Source: Rhodocyclaceae bacterium (GTDB lineage Bacteria > Pseudomonadota > Gammaproteobacteria > Burkholderiales > Rhodocyclaceae). From it: 57,715 bases of DNA. Below the pieces are notes generated by a model, which was not told where the DNA came from, ran no database searches, and saw only the letters and a list, made by a program, of their open reading frames with translations. Shown here one piece after another: positions 8,200 to 17,492 of this stretch. Position numbers and translations under genes: made by a program. Where the stretch lies: the NCBI GenBank assembly GCA_020445945.1, contig JAGRFQ010000014.1:21567-79281 (forward strand), read 5' to 3'. Position 1 is the stretch's first letter, and each line of letters begins with the position of its first letter.

Positions 8200-9636
8200 A
8201 TGTCTCAGATGCTTGTCCCCGACCCGCCGCACAGCCGCTGGATCCGACGCGCCAGCGTGGCGCTCGGTGCGCTCGTGCTGGTCGGCTGTGCCACCGTGGG
8301 GCCGGATTTCCAGCGCCCGGTCGCCGCCGCCCCCGCCACCTGGCAGGCGGCCCAGCCGCACGGCGGCACGCCGGCCGCGCTGGCGGACTGGTGGGCGCAG
8401 TTCAACGACCCGGTGCTCGCCGGCCTGATCGCCGATGCCGACGCCGCCAGCCCGACCCTGCTGGCCGCCGCCGGCCGGATTGCCGAGGCCCGCGCCGGCC
8501 TCACCGTGAGCGAGGCCAACCGCCTGCCCACCGTCGACGGCAGTGCCAGCGCCATGCGCAGCGGCACCGGGCGCGACACGCCGGTGGCCGCGCGCACGAC
8601 CGGCAGCGTGGCGGTGGATTCGGCCTGGGAGATCGACCTGTTCGGCCGCGTCCAGCGCAGCACCGAGGCGGCTGGGGCACGGCTCGCCGCGCGCCAGTTC
8701 GAATGGCACGAGGCGCGCGTGTCGCTGGCGGCCGAGGTGGCCAGTGGCTATGTGAGCTACCGTGCCTGTCGCCAGTTGCAGACCGCACGTGCCGACGACG
8801 TGCTCTCGCGCATCGAGACCGACCGCCTCACCCGGGTGGCGGTGGATGCCGGCTTTACCGCGCCCGCCGACGCCGAACTGGCCCGTGCCAGCCTGGCCGA
8901 CGCCCGGGCCGATCTGGAAGACCAGCGCGCCCAGTGCGAGGTCACCATCAAGTCGCTGGTGGCGCTGACCGGCGTGGCTGAGCCGGCGCTGCGCGAGCGC
9001 CTCGGCGAGGGGGTGTCGCCGCTGCCGGTGCCGGCTGCCTTCGTGGTTGACGCCGTACCGCTCACCGTGCTCAGCCAGCGCCCCGATATCGCCGCCGCCG
9101 AGCAGGCGCTGGCCGCGGCGATTGCCGACATCGGCGTGGCCGAGGCCAACCGCTATCCGCGCCTGAGCCTGTCGGGCAATGTGTCGCTAGCCAGCGTGCT
9201 GACCGGCGCCAGCAGCACCAGTCTGCCGTGGTCGATCGGCCCGGCGCTGTCGCTGCCGATCTTTAACGGTGGCGCCCGTGCGGCCGAGGTGAAGGCCGCC
9301 GAGGCCCGCCGGGTGCAGCAGCAGGCGGCTTACGAGGCGGCCGTGCGCGCCGCGGTGCGCGAGGTGGAGCAGGCGCTGGTCACGCTCGACAGCGCCCAGC
9401 GCCGCGAGGCCGATGCGCGCACCGCCATGGAAGGCTACGCCCGCTTTCTGGCCGCCACCGAAACCCACTGGCTGGCCGGCGGCGTGAGCCTGCTCTCGCT
9501 CGAAGACGCGCGACGCAGCGCCACCACCGCCCAGCGCAAGCTCATCGCCCTCCGGCGCGACCGCGTGCTGGACTGGATTTCACTCTACAAAGCCGTAGGC
9601 GGGGGCTGGACAGCCCACGCCGGAGACCGCTCATGA
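8200..9636 (+). CDS. RND efflux outer-membrane lipoprotein (NodT/OprM type)
   Basis: 478 residues from the ATG at 8200; 8209 is an alternative, and neither has a strong ribosome-binding site. The signal peptide carries a lipobox (LVGC, Cys30). The mature protein has the two repeated halves of outer-membrane efflux factors: EIDLFGRVQRSTEAAGARLAA in the first half and QRPDIAAAEQALAAAIADIG in the second. It forms the trimeric channel of a tripartite pump. Its stop overlaps the start of the adaptor gene (ATGA), so the operon order is channel, adaptor, pump. The substrate cannot be told from sequence. No regulator gene is adjacent. Confidence 0.92.
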   Translation: MSQMLVPDPPHSRWIRRASVALGALVLVGCATVGPDFQRPVAAAPATWQAAQPHGGTPAALADWWAQFNDPVLAGLIADADAASPTLLAAAGRIAEARAGLTVSEANRLPTVDGSASAMRSGTGRDTPVAARTTGSVAVDSAWEIDLFGRVQRSTEAAGARLAARQFEWHEARVSLAAEVASGYVSYRACRQLQTARADDVLSRIETDRLTRVAVDAGFTAPADAELARASLADARADLEDQRAQCEVTIKSLVALTGVAEPALRERLGEGVSPLPVPAAFVVDAVPLTVLSQRPDIAAAEQALAAAIADIGVAEANRYPRLSLSGNVSLASVLTGASSTSLPWSIGPALSLPIFNGGARAAEVKAAEARRVQQQAAYEAAVRAAVREVEQALVTLDSAQRREADARTAMEGYARFLAATETHWLAGGVSLLSLEDARRSATTAQRKLIALRRDRVLDWISLYKAVGGGWTAHAGDRS

Positions 9637-10742
9637 AACGCGTACATCAACTCACCGCATTCGCCATCGCAGCCGCCCTGGCACTCGGCGGGGCCTACCA
9701 ATTCGTGCGTCAGCCGGCTGAGGCCGCAGTCGAGAAACCCGCTGCCCGCGCCGCCATGGCGGTCAGCGTGACCGGCGTGGCGCAGGTCGGCTGGTCGCGC
9801 CAGATCAGCGCCAGCGGCAGCGTGGCACCGTGGCAGGAGGCGGTGATTGCCGCCGAAACCGGCGGCCTGCGCATCGTCAAGGTGGCGGCCGACGTGGGCG
9901 ATGTGGTCAAGCGCGGGCAGACCCTGGTCGAACTGTCGCGCGACACGGTGGCGGCCAGCGAGGCCCAGCAGCGCGCCATGGTGGCGCAGGCGCGTGCCGC
10001 ACTGGACGAGGCCCGCGGCAATGCCGACCGGGCGCGCAAGGTGAGCGGCAGCGGGGCGCTGTCGGCCCAGCAGGTGCAGCAGTACCTGGTGGCCGAGCAA
10101 AGCGCCAAGGCCAACCTGGCAGCGGCGCAGGCGGCGCTCAAGAGCGAGCAGATCCGTCTTGGCCAGACCCGCATCGTGGCGCCGGATGACGGCATCATCA
10201 GCCGCCGCAGCGCCACGCTGGGCAGCGTGGTGCAATCGGGCACCGAGCTGTTCGGCATGGTGCGCCAGGGGCGGCTGGAATGGCGGGCCGAGCTGTCGGC
10301 CGAGCAGCTGGCGGCGGTGGCGCCGGGGCAGGCGGCCCGCTTGCGCCTGGCCGATGGCAGCGTGGCCAGCGGCACGGTGCGCATGCTGGCGCCCACGCTG
10401 GATGCGAGCAGCCGCAAGGCGCTGGTGTATGTCGACCTGCCCGCCGGCAGCGCGGCGCGCGCCGGCATGTTCGCCAGCGGCGAGATCCTCACCGGCGAGG
10501 CGCCGGCCACGGTCTTGCCGGCGGCCGCGGTGATCCTGCGCGACGGGCACAGCTATGTCTTCGAGGTGACGCCCGAGGGCAGCGTGGTGCAGCACCGGGT
10601 GGACACCGGCCGGCGGCGCGAGGCGCAGGTCGAGGTGCTCACCGCGCTGGCTCCCGAGGCGCGCATCGTGGCCAGCGGCGGCGCCTTCCTGAACGACGGC
10701 GATCTGGTGCGCGTCGAGGCGGCGCCGGAGGGGGCACGATGA
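9633..10742 (+). CDS. RND efflux periplasmic adaptor subunit (membrane fusion protein)
   Basis: 369 residues with an N-terminal signal or anchor (residues 6-24). A barrel-sandwich half (GSVAPWQEAVIAAETGGLR) comes first, then a coiled-coil hairpin (about 100-175, rich in Ala, Glu, Gln and Arg), the second sandwich half (TRIVAPDDGIISRR), and the beta-barrel and membrane-proximal domains. It bridges the inner-membrane pump to the outer-membrane channel. It overlaps the preceding gene by 4 bases and the following gene by 4 bases (ATGA), indicating translational coupling. Confidence 0.92.
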   Translation: MKRVHQLTAFAIAAALALGGAYQFVRQPAEAAVEKPAARAAMAVSVTGVAQVGWSRQISASGSVAPWQEAVIAAETGGLRIVKVAADVGDVVKRGQTLVELSRDTVAASEAQQRAMVAQARAALDEARGNADRARKVSGSGALSAQQVQQYLVAEQSAKANLAAAQAALKSEQIRLGQTRIVAPDDGIISRRSATLGSVVQSGTELFGMVRQGRLEWRAELSAEQLAAVAPGQAARLRLADGSVASGTVRMLAPTLDASSRKALVYVDLPAGSAARAGMFASGEILTGEAPATVLPAAAVILRDGHSYVFEVTPEGSVVQHRVDTGRRREAQVEVLTALAPEARIVASGGAFLNDGDLVRVEAAPEGAR

Positions 10743-13700
10743 ACGTCTCGGCCTGGTCCATCCGCAATCCGGTGCCGGCGCTGCTGCTGTTTGCGCTGCT
10801 CACCCTGCTCGGCCTGGGCGCCTTCCGCGCGCTGGGCATCCAGAATTTTCCCGACATCGAACTGCCGACCATCACCGTCTCGGCCACCTACGAGGGCGTG
10901 GCACCCACCCAGCTCGAAACCGAGGTGGCGCGCAAGATCGAGGACCAGGTCGCCACGCTGGGCGGCATCGAGCACATCACCACCACGCTGACCGATGGCT
11001 CGGCCAAGATCAGCGTGCAGTTCGAGCTGGAGAAGGACACCGAGGTGGCGCTCAACGAGGTGCGCAACGCGGTCGACACCGTGCGCGCCGACCTGCCCGC
11101 CGACATGCGCGACCCGGTGGTGTCCAAGGTCACCACCTCGGGCAGCGCGATCCTCACCTACGCGGTGCGCTCGGATCGCCTCGACGAGGAGGCGCTGTCG
11201 TGGTTTGTGGACAACGATGTGTCCAAGGCGCTGCTGGCGGTCAAGGGCGTGGGGGCGGTGTCGCGCGTGGGCGGGGTGGACCGCGAGGTGCAGGTCGACC
11301 TGCTGCCCGAGCGCATGGCGGCGCTGGGGGTGACGGCGGCCGACGTGTCGAGCCGGCTGCGCCAGGTGCAGGTGGATGCCTCGGGCGGGCGCGGCGACAT
11401 CGGCGGCACCATCCAGTCGGTGCGCACGCTGGGCGCGGTGGCCACGGTGGCCGACATTGCCGCGCTGGAGATCCCGCTCGCCGGCAGCCGGCGGGTGCGT
11501 ATCGACGAGGTGGCCACGGTGCGCGACGGCATCGCCGAGCGCAGCAGCATCACCCTGCTCGACGGCCAGCCGGTGGTGAGTTTTGAAGTCACCCGCATCA
11601 AGGGCGCCAGCGAAGTGGCGGTGGCCGACGCGGTGCGCGCGGCCGTGAGCGTCATGCAGGCCAACAACCCGCAGCTGCGCATCGAGGAGGCCTTCAACAC
11701 CGTGGCGCCGGTGGAAGACAACTTCGAAGGCTCGATGGCGCTGTTGTACGAAGGCGCGCTGCTGGCGGTGCTGGTGGTGTGGTGGTTCCTGCGCGACTGG
11801 CGGGCCACGCTGGTGTCGGCGGCCGCGCTGCCGCTGTCGATCATCCCCACCTTCCTGGCCATGCAGTACCTCGGCTTCAGCCTCAACACGCTCACCCTGC
11901 TGGCGCTCGCGCTGGTGGTGGGCATCCTGGTCGATGACGCGATCGTCGAGATCGAGAACATCGTGCGCCACCTGCGCATGGGTAAAACGCCGATCCAGGC
12001 CGCCACCGAGGCCGCCGACGAGATCGGCCTGGCGGTGATCGCCACCACCTTCACGCTGGTGGCGGTGTTCCTGCCCACCGCCTTCATGGGCGGGGTGCCG
12101 GGCAAGTTCTTCAAGCAGTTCGGCATCACCGCCGCGGTGGCGGTGGTGGCGTCCTTGCTGGTGGCGCGCCTGCTCACGCCGATGATGGCCGCCTACTTCC
12201 TGAAAGCGCACGACAGCGACCCCGGCGACAGCCGCCTGATGACACGCTACCTCGGCTGGGCCGACTGGTGCCTCCGGCATCGCAAGACCACCACCGTGGC
12301 GGCGCTGCTGTTCTTTGCCGGCTCCCTGCTGTTGGTGCCGCTGCTGCCTACCGGCTTTGTGCCGGCGGCCGACCGCGCGCAGACCAAGGTCAGCATCGAG
12401 ATGCAGCCGGGCAGCCCGCTGGAGACCACCTACGCCGTGGCCGAGCAGGCCCGCCGCCTGCTGGTCGAGATGCCCGAGGTGACTGGGGTGTTCACCGCCG
12501 TGGGCAGCGGCACCAGCGGTGGCAGCGGGCCGATGGGCAGCACCCGTACCAGCGATGTGCGCAAGGCCACGCTGACGGTGAACCTGGTGTCGCGCCATGA
12601 GCGCGCCAAGCAGAGCGCGGTCGAGGCCGAGATCCGCCAGCGCATGGCCGTGCTGCCCGGCGCGCGGGTGTCGGTGGGCGCCGGCAACACCGGCGAGAAC
12701 CTCAAGGTGGTGCTCGCCGGCGAAGACGCCGACGCACTGCGCCTGGCCAGCGCCGCGGTCACGCGCGACCTGCGCACGCTGAGCGGCATCGGCAACGTCA
12801 CCTCGGGCGCCAGCCTGCAACGGCCGGAAATCCATGTGACGCCCGACTTTGCCCGCGCGGCCGACCTCGGCGTCACCGCCACCGCCATGGCCAGCGCCAT
12901 CCGCGTGGCCACGGCCGGCGACTTCGACGCCAACCTGCCCAAGCTCAACCTGCCGCAGCGGCAGATTCCGATCCGCGTGCGGCTGGACGCATCGGTGCGC
13001 CACGACCTCGACGCCGTGCGCCAGCTGCGCGTGGCCGCCAACAGCGGCGAGGTGCCGCTGGAGGCCGTGGCCGAGCTGCGCATGGGCAGCGGCCCGGCGC
13101 AGATCGACCGCTACGACCGCCAGCGCAATGTGAGCATCGATGTCGAACTCGGCAGCCGTCAGCTGGGCGAGGCCGTGGCCCTGGTCGACCAGCTGCCCGC
13201 CGTCAAGAACCTGCCGCCGGGCATCAGCCGCCCGGCCTCGGGCGACGCCGAACGCATGGCGGAACTATTCGGCAGCTTCGGCTCGGCCATGCTCATCGGC
13301 GTGCTGTGCATCTACGTGGTGCTGGTGCTGCTGTTCCACGACTTCCTGCAACCGGCCACCATCCTCGCCGCGCTGCCGCTGTCGGTGGGCGGCGCCTTCC
13401 TGGCGCTGCTGCTGACCCACAGCAGCTTCTCCATGCCCTCGGTGATCGGCCTGCTGATGCTGATGGGCATCGTCACCAAGAACTCGATCCTGCTCGTCGA
13501 ATACGCCGTGATGGCGCGGCGCGAACACGGCATGGCCCGCTTCGCCGCGCTGATCGACGCCTGCCACAAGCGCGCCCGCCCGATCCTGATGACCACCATC
13601 GCCATGGGCGCCGGCATGTTCCCCATTGCGCTGGGCCTCGGCGCCGAGCCGAGCTTCCGCGCGCCGATGGCCATCGCCGTGATCGGCGGCCTGATCACCT

Positions 13701-13828
13701 CGACGCTGCTCAGCCTGCTGGTGATCCCGGTGGTGTTCACCTATGTGGACGACCTGCTGCAGTGGCTCAAGCGGCTCGCCGCGCGCCTGCACCGCGCCAA
13801 TCACGGGGCGGCCGGCGCGGCGTCCTGA
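10739..13828 (+). CDS. RND multidrug efflux pump permease, HAE1 family
   Basis: 1029 residues, the usual length. The N-terminus NVSAWSIRNPVPALLLFALL is the first membrane helix. It is followed by a periplasmic porter domain, a second helix cluster with the proton-relay motif GILVDDAIVEIEN, another porter domain and the closing helices (GIVTKNSILLVEY). It exchanges protons for drugs or other amphiphilic compounds in the inner membrane. The ATG at 10739 overlaps the adaptor stop; the much longer upstream open frame is a shadow. Without relatives to compare, drug, solvent and metal export cannot be separated, but the absence of a CusA-like methionine pattern favours organic substrates. Confidence 0.93.
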   Translation: MNVSAWSIRNPVPALLLFALLTLLGLGAFRALGIQNFPDIELPTITVSATYEGVAPTQLETEVARKIEDQVATLGGIEHITTTLTDGSAKISVQFELEKDTEVALNEVRNAVDTVRADLPADMRDPVVSKVTTSGSAILTYAVRSDRLDEEALSWFVDNDVSKALLAVKGVGAVSRVGGVDREVQVDLLPERMAALGVTAADVSSRLRQVQVDASGGRGDIGGTIQSVRTLGAVATVADIAALEIPLAGSRRVRIDEVATVRDGIAERSSITLLDGQPVVSFEVTRIKGASEVAVADAVRAAVSVMQANNPQLRIEEAFNTVAPVEDNFEGSMALLYEGALLAVLVVWWFLRDWRATLVSAAALPLSIIPTFLAMQYLGFSLNTLTLLALALVVGILVDDAIVEIENIVRHLRMGKTPIQAATEAADEIGLAVIATTFTLVAVFLPTAFMGGVPGKFFKQFGITAAVAVVASLLVARLLTPMMAAYFLKAHDSDPGDSRLMTRYLGWADWCLRHRKTTTVAALLFFAGSLLLVPLLPTGFVPAADRAQTKVSIEMQPGSPLETTYAVAEQARRLLVEMPEVTGVFTAVGSGTSGGSGPMGSTRTSDVRKATLTVNLVSRHERAKQSAVEAEIRQRMAVLPGARVSVGAGNTGENLKVVLAGEDADALRLASAAVTRDLRTLSGIGNVTSGASLQRPEIHVTPDFARAADLGVTATAMASAIRVATAGDFDANLPKLNLPQRQIPIRVRLDASVRHDLDAVRQLRVAANSGEVPLEAVAELRMGSGPAQIDRYDRQRNVSIDVELGSRQLGEAVALVDQLPAVKNLPPGISRPASGDAERMAELFGSFGSAMLIGVLCIYVVLVLLFHDFLQPATILAALPLSVGGAFLALLLTHSSFSMPSVIGLLMLMGIVTKNSILLVEYAVMARREHGMARFAALIDACHKRARPILMTTIAMGAGMFPIALGLGAEPSFRAPMAIAVIGGLITSTLLSLLVIPVVFTYVDDLLQWLKRLAARLHRANHGAAGAAS

Positions 13829-13960
13829 GCGGGGGCGATGCGGCGCTGCACGAGGGAATCTCACTGCCAGTACCGGGAAAACGGCCCGAATGCGGGGTAA
13901 ATCCGCTGCCGGATGCTGACTAGACTGAAGGTACGACCTGTATCTACCCAGGAGACCGTC

Positions 13961-14866
<906 letters not shown>

Positions 14867-14873
14867 GGCGCGT

Positions 14874-16295
14874 TCACCGGCTTGCCAGCTGCGCCCGCAC
14901 CAGATCGCCCAGCGCGGCCACGGCGCGTTCGGACGCTGCCGACCACGGGTGGCCGGTGTTGAGGCGGATGCACTGGTTGAAGCCGCGGGTGGCCGAAAAG
15001 ATCGGGCCGGGGGCGATGCTGATGCCGCGCGCCAGCGCCTGGCGGTGCAGGGCGAGGGCGTCGGCACCGGGCGGCAGGACGATCCACACAAAATAACCGC
15101 CGCGCGGGCTGGCCAGCTGCACGCCGGGCGGAAAATGCCGCTCGATGGAGGCAATGGCCTGCGCGGTCTGGCTGGCCAGGGCCTGGCGCAGGCGGCGCAG
15201 GTGGTGGTCGTAGCCGCCGTGGTGCAGGTACTCGGCCAGTGCGGCCTGCAGGGGCACGGCGGTGCCGAGGCTGGTCGACAGCTTGAGCCGCTGCACGGTG
15301 CGCGCATGCCGGCCCGCGGCCACCCAGCCGACGCGGTAGCCCGGCGCCAGGCATTTGGCGAAGGACGACACATGCAACACCTGCCCGGCGCTGTCGAGCG
15401 ACTTGGCCGGTAGCGGGCGCGGCTCGTTGAAGTGCAGCTCCGCGTAGGCGTCGTCCTCGATCAGCGGCACGTCGTGTCGCGCCAGCAGGCTCACCAGCTC
15501 GCGCCGGCGCTCATCCGGCACGCAGGCGCCGAGCGGGTTCTGGTGGTTGAGCATGAACAGGCAGGCGCGGATCGGGTGGCGGTCCAGCGCCTCGGCCAGC
15601 GCACCCACGTCCACCCCGTCGCGCGGGTGGGTGGGGATCTCGATCACGCGCAGGCCAAGCCGCTCGATGGCCTGCAGACCGCCGTAGAAGGCGGGCGATT
15701 CGATGGCCACCAGGTCGCCCGGGCGGGTCACCGCCTGCAGGCACAGGTTGATCGCCTCCATGGCGCCCGAGGTGATGACGATCTCCTCCGGCGACAGCGA
15801 CACCCCGGCCGACAGGTAGCGCAGCGCGATCTGGCGGCGCAGCTCGTCGTTGCCCGGCGCCAGATCGGTGACGCTGCGCCACGGGTCAAGCCGCCGCGCG
15901 CTCACCGCCAGCGCGCGCGCCACGCGGTCGAGCGGGAACAGCTCGGGGCTGGGAAAGCCCGAGCCCAGCGGCACCACCTCGCGGTCCTTGGCGGACTCGA
16001 GGATGTCGAAGATGAAGTCGCTCACCGTCAGCGCGGTGGCGTCGGTGCCCGGCCGGCTGACCGGCGGCTCGGCCAGCCTCTGGCCGAGGCGGGCGCGCAC
16101 GTAGTAGCCCGAGCGCGGGCGCGCCTCGATCAGGCCGCGGCTCTCGAGCAGGGCGTAGGCCTGCAGCACGGTGGACGGGCTGGCGTCGTGGCTGCGACAG
16201 GCGTGGCGCACCGAGGGCACGCGCTCGCCGGGGCGCAGCGTGCCTTCGGCAATGCGCCGGGCCAGGTCGTCGGCCAGTTGCTGGTAGCGGGTCAT
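14874..16295 (-). CDS. MocR-type regulator: GntR winged helix fused to PLP aminotransferase-like domain
   Basis: 473 residues from the ATG at 16295. Residues 1-70 form a GntR winged helix-turn-helix (QQLADDLARRIAEGTLRPGE, VPSVRHACRSHDASPSTVLQAY). Residues about 110-470 form a fold-type I aminotransferase-like domain with the PLP lysine in SSFAKCLAPGYRVGW. These proteins sense PLP or amino compounds and regulate nearby genes. The longer open frame adds an unconvincing 33-residue leader. The gene diverges from norE. The shared 146-base intergenic region contains an FNR-type site, so it could regulate norE, itself, or neither. The convergent ald gene is a further candidate target by function. 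Confidence 0.88.
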   Translation of the reverse strand: MTRYQQLADDLARRIAEGTLRPGERVPSVRHACRSHDASPSTVLQAYALLESRGLIEARPRSGYYVRARLGQRLAEPPVSRPGTDATALTVSDFIFDILESAKDREVVPLGSGFPSPELFPLDRVARALAVSARRLDPWRSVTDLAPGNDELRRQIALRYLSAGVSLSPEEIVITSGAMEAINLCLQAVTRPGDLVAIESPAFYGGLQAIERLGLRVIEIPTHPRDGVDVGALAEALDRHPIRACLFMLNHQNPLGACVPDERRRELVSLLARHDVPLIEDDAYAELHFNEPRPLPAKSLDSAGQVLHVSSFAKCLAPGYRVGWVAAGRHARTVQRLKLSTSLGTAVPLQAALAEYLHHGGYDHHLRRLRQALASQTAQAIASIERHFPPGVQLASPRGGYFVWIVLPPGADALALHRQALARGISIAPGPIFSATRGFNQCIRLNTGHPWSAASERAVAALGDLVRAQLASR

Positions 16296-16319
16296 CGTGT
16301 CTCCCCGGGGCGCGGCACC

Positions 16320-16333
16320 ATGATGCGCATCAA
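16320..16333 (+). promoter_or_regulatory. FNR/DNR-type site upstream of norEF
   Basis: ATGATGCGCATCAA matches TTGAT-N4-ATCAA at 9 of 10 fixed positions. It lies 108 bases before norE, between the divergent MocR and norE starts. Oxygen- or NO-responsive CRP/FNR-family control would suit norE and norF. The match is by eye. Confidence 0.6.
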
Positions 16334-16441
16334 GCGCGCCCCCATTTTCTGTGCTGCCGGGTGGTCCGGCGAACTGTCCCTGCCCGTGGCGCATGGGCTG
16401 TGCGCTAATGGTGGTTGTGTGTTTCCTGCCAGGCCATCGCC

Positions 16442-17038
16442 ATGCAACTGACCCTCGACGCCGTCCCCCACTCGCCGCCTGCGCGCAGTCCGGTGCCCGG
16501 CAACCGCGGCATCTGGGTGGGCATTTTCTGCGAGCTGACCGAGTTCGCCTTGATGTTCCTCGCCTATGCCTATTTTCGCCTCACCTTCCCCGAGGACTTC
16601 CACCGCGGCCCCGGCCTGCTCAACACCACCGCCGGCGTCGCCAACACCCTGGTGATGCTCACCAGCAGCTACTGCGCCATGCGCGCCATGATCGCCATCC
16701 GCCGCGATCAGGCGCGTGCCTGCCTGCGCTGGCTGGCGGCCACGCTGGGGTTGGGCGTGACCTTCCTGCTGGTGAAGGCCTGGGAGTTCAACTGGAACCT
16801 GGCGCACGGCGTGGTCGGCACCGGCAACAGCTTCATCGCCATGTACTACTACCTCACGCTCAACCACCTGGTGCATGTGGTGTGGGGCTGCCTCGGGCTG
16901 ATCTGGGCGCTGCTGCGCACCTGGGCCGGCGCCTACAGCCCGGCCGACCATGAAGGCGTGGAGGCAGCGACGCTGTACTGGCACGCCACCGATCTGGCGT
17001 GGATCGTGATTTTCCCGCTCATGTACGTGCTGCGCTGA
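16442..17038 (+). CDS. norE: NorE-like cytochrome c oxidase subunit III family protein
   Basis: 198 residues from the ATG at 16442. Five membrane helices fit the shortened subunit III family: GIWVGIFCELTEFALMFLAY first, then about residues 55-75, 90-110, 130-155 and 172-197. Characteristic residues include the early acidic pair (CELTEF) and LNHLVHVVWG, WHATDLAWI. In denitrifiers NorE accompanies the NorCB nitric oxide reductase and supports its activity. The catalytic subunits are not in this window, so this norEF pair is detached from norCB. A generic quinol/cytochrome oxidase subunit III is the alternative. It is followed 13 bases later by norF. Confidence 0.82.
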   Translation: MQLTLDAVPHSPPARSPVPGNRGIWVGIFCELTEFALMFLAYAYFRLTFPEDFHRGPGLLNTTAGVANTLVMLTSSYCAMRAMIAIRRDQARACLRWLAATLGLGVTFLLVKAWEFNWNLAHGVVGTGNSFIAMYYYLTLNHLVHVVWGCLGLIWALLRTWAGAYSPADHEGVEAATLYWHATDLAWIVIFPLMYVLR

Positions 17039-17051
17039 CGGAGGCCGCCCC

Positions 17052-17315
17052 ATGTCTGCCGAAACCTTTGCCACCCGCATCTGGCTCCTCCTCGTGGGCC
17101 TGACCCTGCTCAGTGCCGCGCTGGCCGATGGTGCCGCGCCCGGCGTGCTCACCGCCCTGGTGGCGCTGGCCGTCGTCGGCATCAAGGGCGCGCTGGTGAT
17201 CCGCCACTTCATGGGGCTGGACGGCCGCTTTCCGCGTCTGCGCCGGCTCATGAACGGCTACGTCGTGCTGGTGCCGGCGCTGCTCTTTGTGCTGGGCAGC
17301 GTGCTCGCGCAGTAG
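17052..17315 (+). CDS. norF: NorF-like cytochrome c oxidase subunit IV family protein
   Basis: 87 residues, start preceded by ACGGAGG. There are three hydrophobic helices (about 8-25, 29-47, 64-86), with the family motif VVGIKGALVIRHFMGLDG between the second and third. It is a small membrane partner of the NorE-like subunit and is placed directly behind it. Together they probably help assemble or stabilise nitric oxide reductase. This small, variable family is recognised mostly by size, topology and position. Confidence 0.75.
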   Translation: MSAETFATRIWLLLVGLTLLSAALADGAAPGVLTALVALAVVGIKGALVIRHFMGLDGRFPRLRRLMNGYVVLVPALLFVLGSVLAQ

Positions 17316-17349
17316 GCCGGCCGCCGGCCTTGGCGGGTTGAAACCCGCC
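17314..17349. repeat. Two adjacent palindromes after norF
   Basis: AGGCCGG/CCGGCCT (17314-17330) begins in the norF stop codon. It is followed by GGCGGGTT-GA-AACCCGCC (17332-17349) and CCTACG. The second unit looks like a short dispersed intergenic palindrome. Together they could form stacked hairpins at the 3' end of the norEF message; no T-run follows, so an intrinsic terminator is unlikely. Confidence 0.5.
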
Positions 17350-17376
17350 CTACGATGCTGTTGGCGATGTGCCGAA

Positions 17377-17417
17377 AACTGTAACCCATGAAAATCGTGC
17401 TTTCTGGAACTGTACCG
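17377..17417 (+). promoter_or_regulatory. Direct repeat upstream of the ccoG-like gene
   Basis: AACTGTAACC (17377-17386) and AACTGTACCG (17408-17417) are spaced 31 bases start to start, about three helical turns, inside a comparatively AT-rich stretch. The spacing suggests a dimeric regulator, but no regulator can be assigned. Confidence 0.3.
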
Positions 17418-17492
17418 TAATTCTCGGCGCTGGTTTACTCGCCTCACCCCGTCGGCGCCGCGCCGTGGTGCCGGGGGCGACCGAGGACCGCC

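Noticed and set aside
10553-13003. An 816-codon open frame opposite the RND pump
   Set aside because: It is complementary to the third-position-GC-rich pump gene, has His/Arg/Ala-rich low-complexity sequence and no recognisable domain; typical of antisense frames at high GC.
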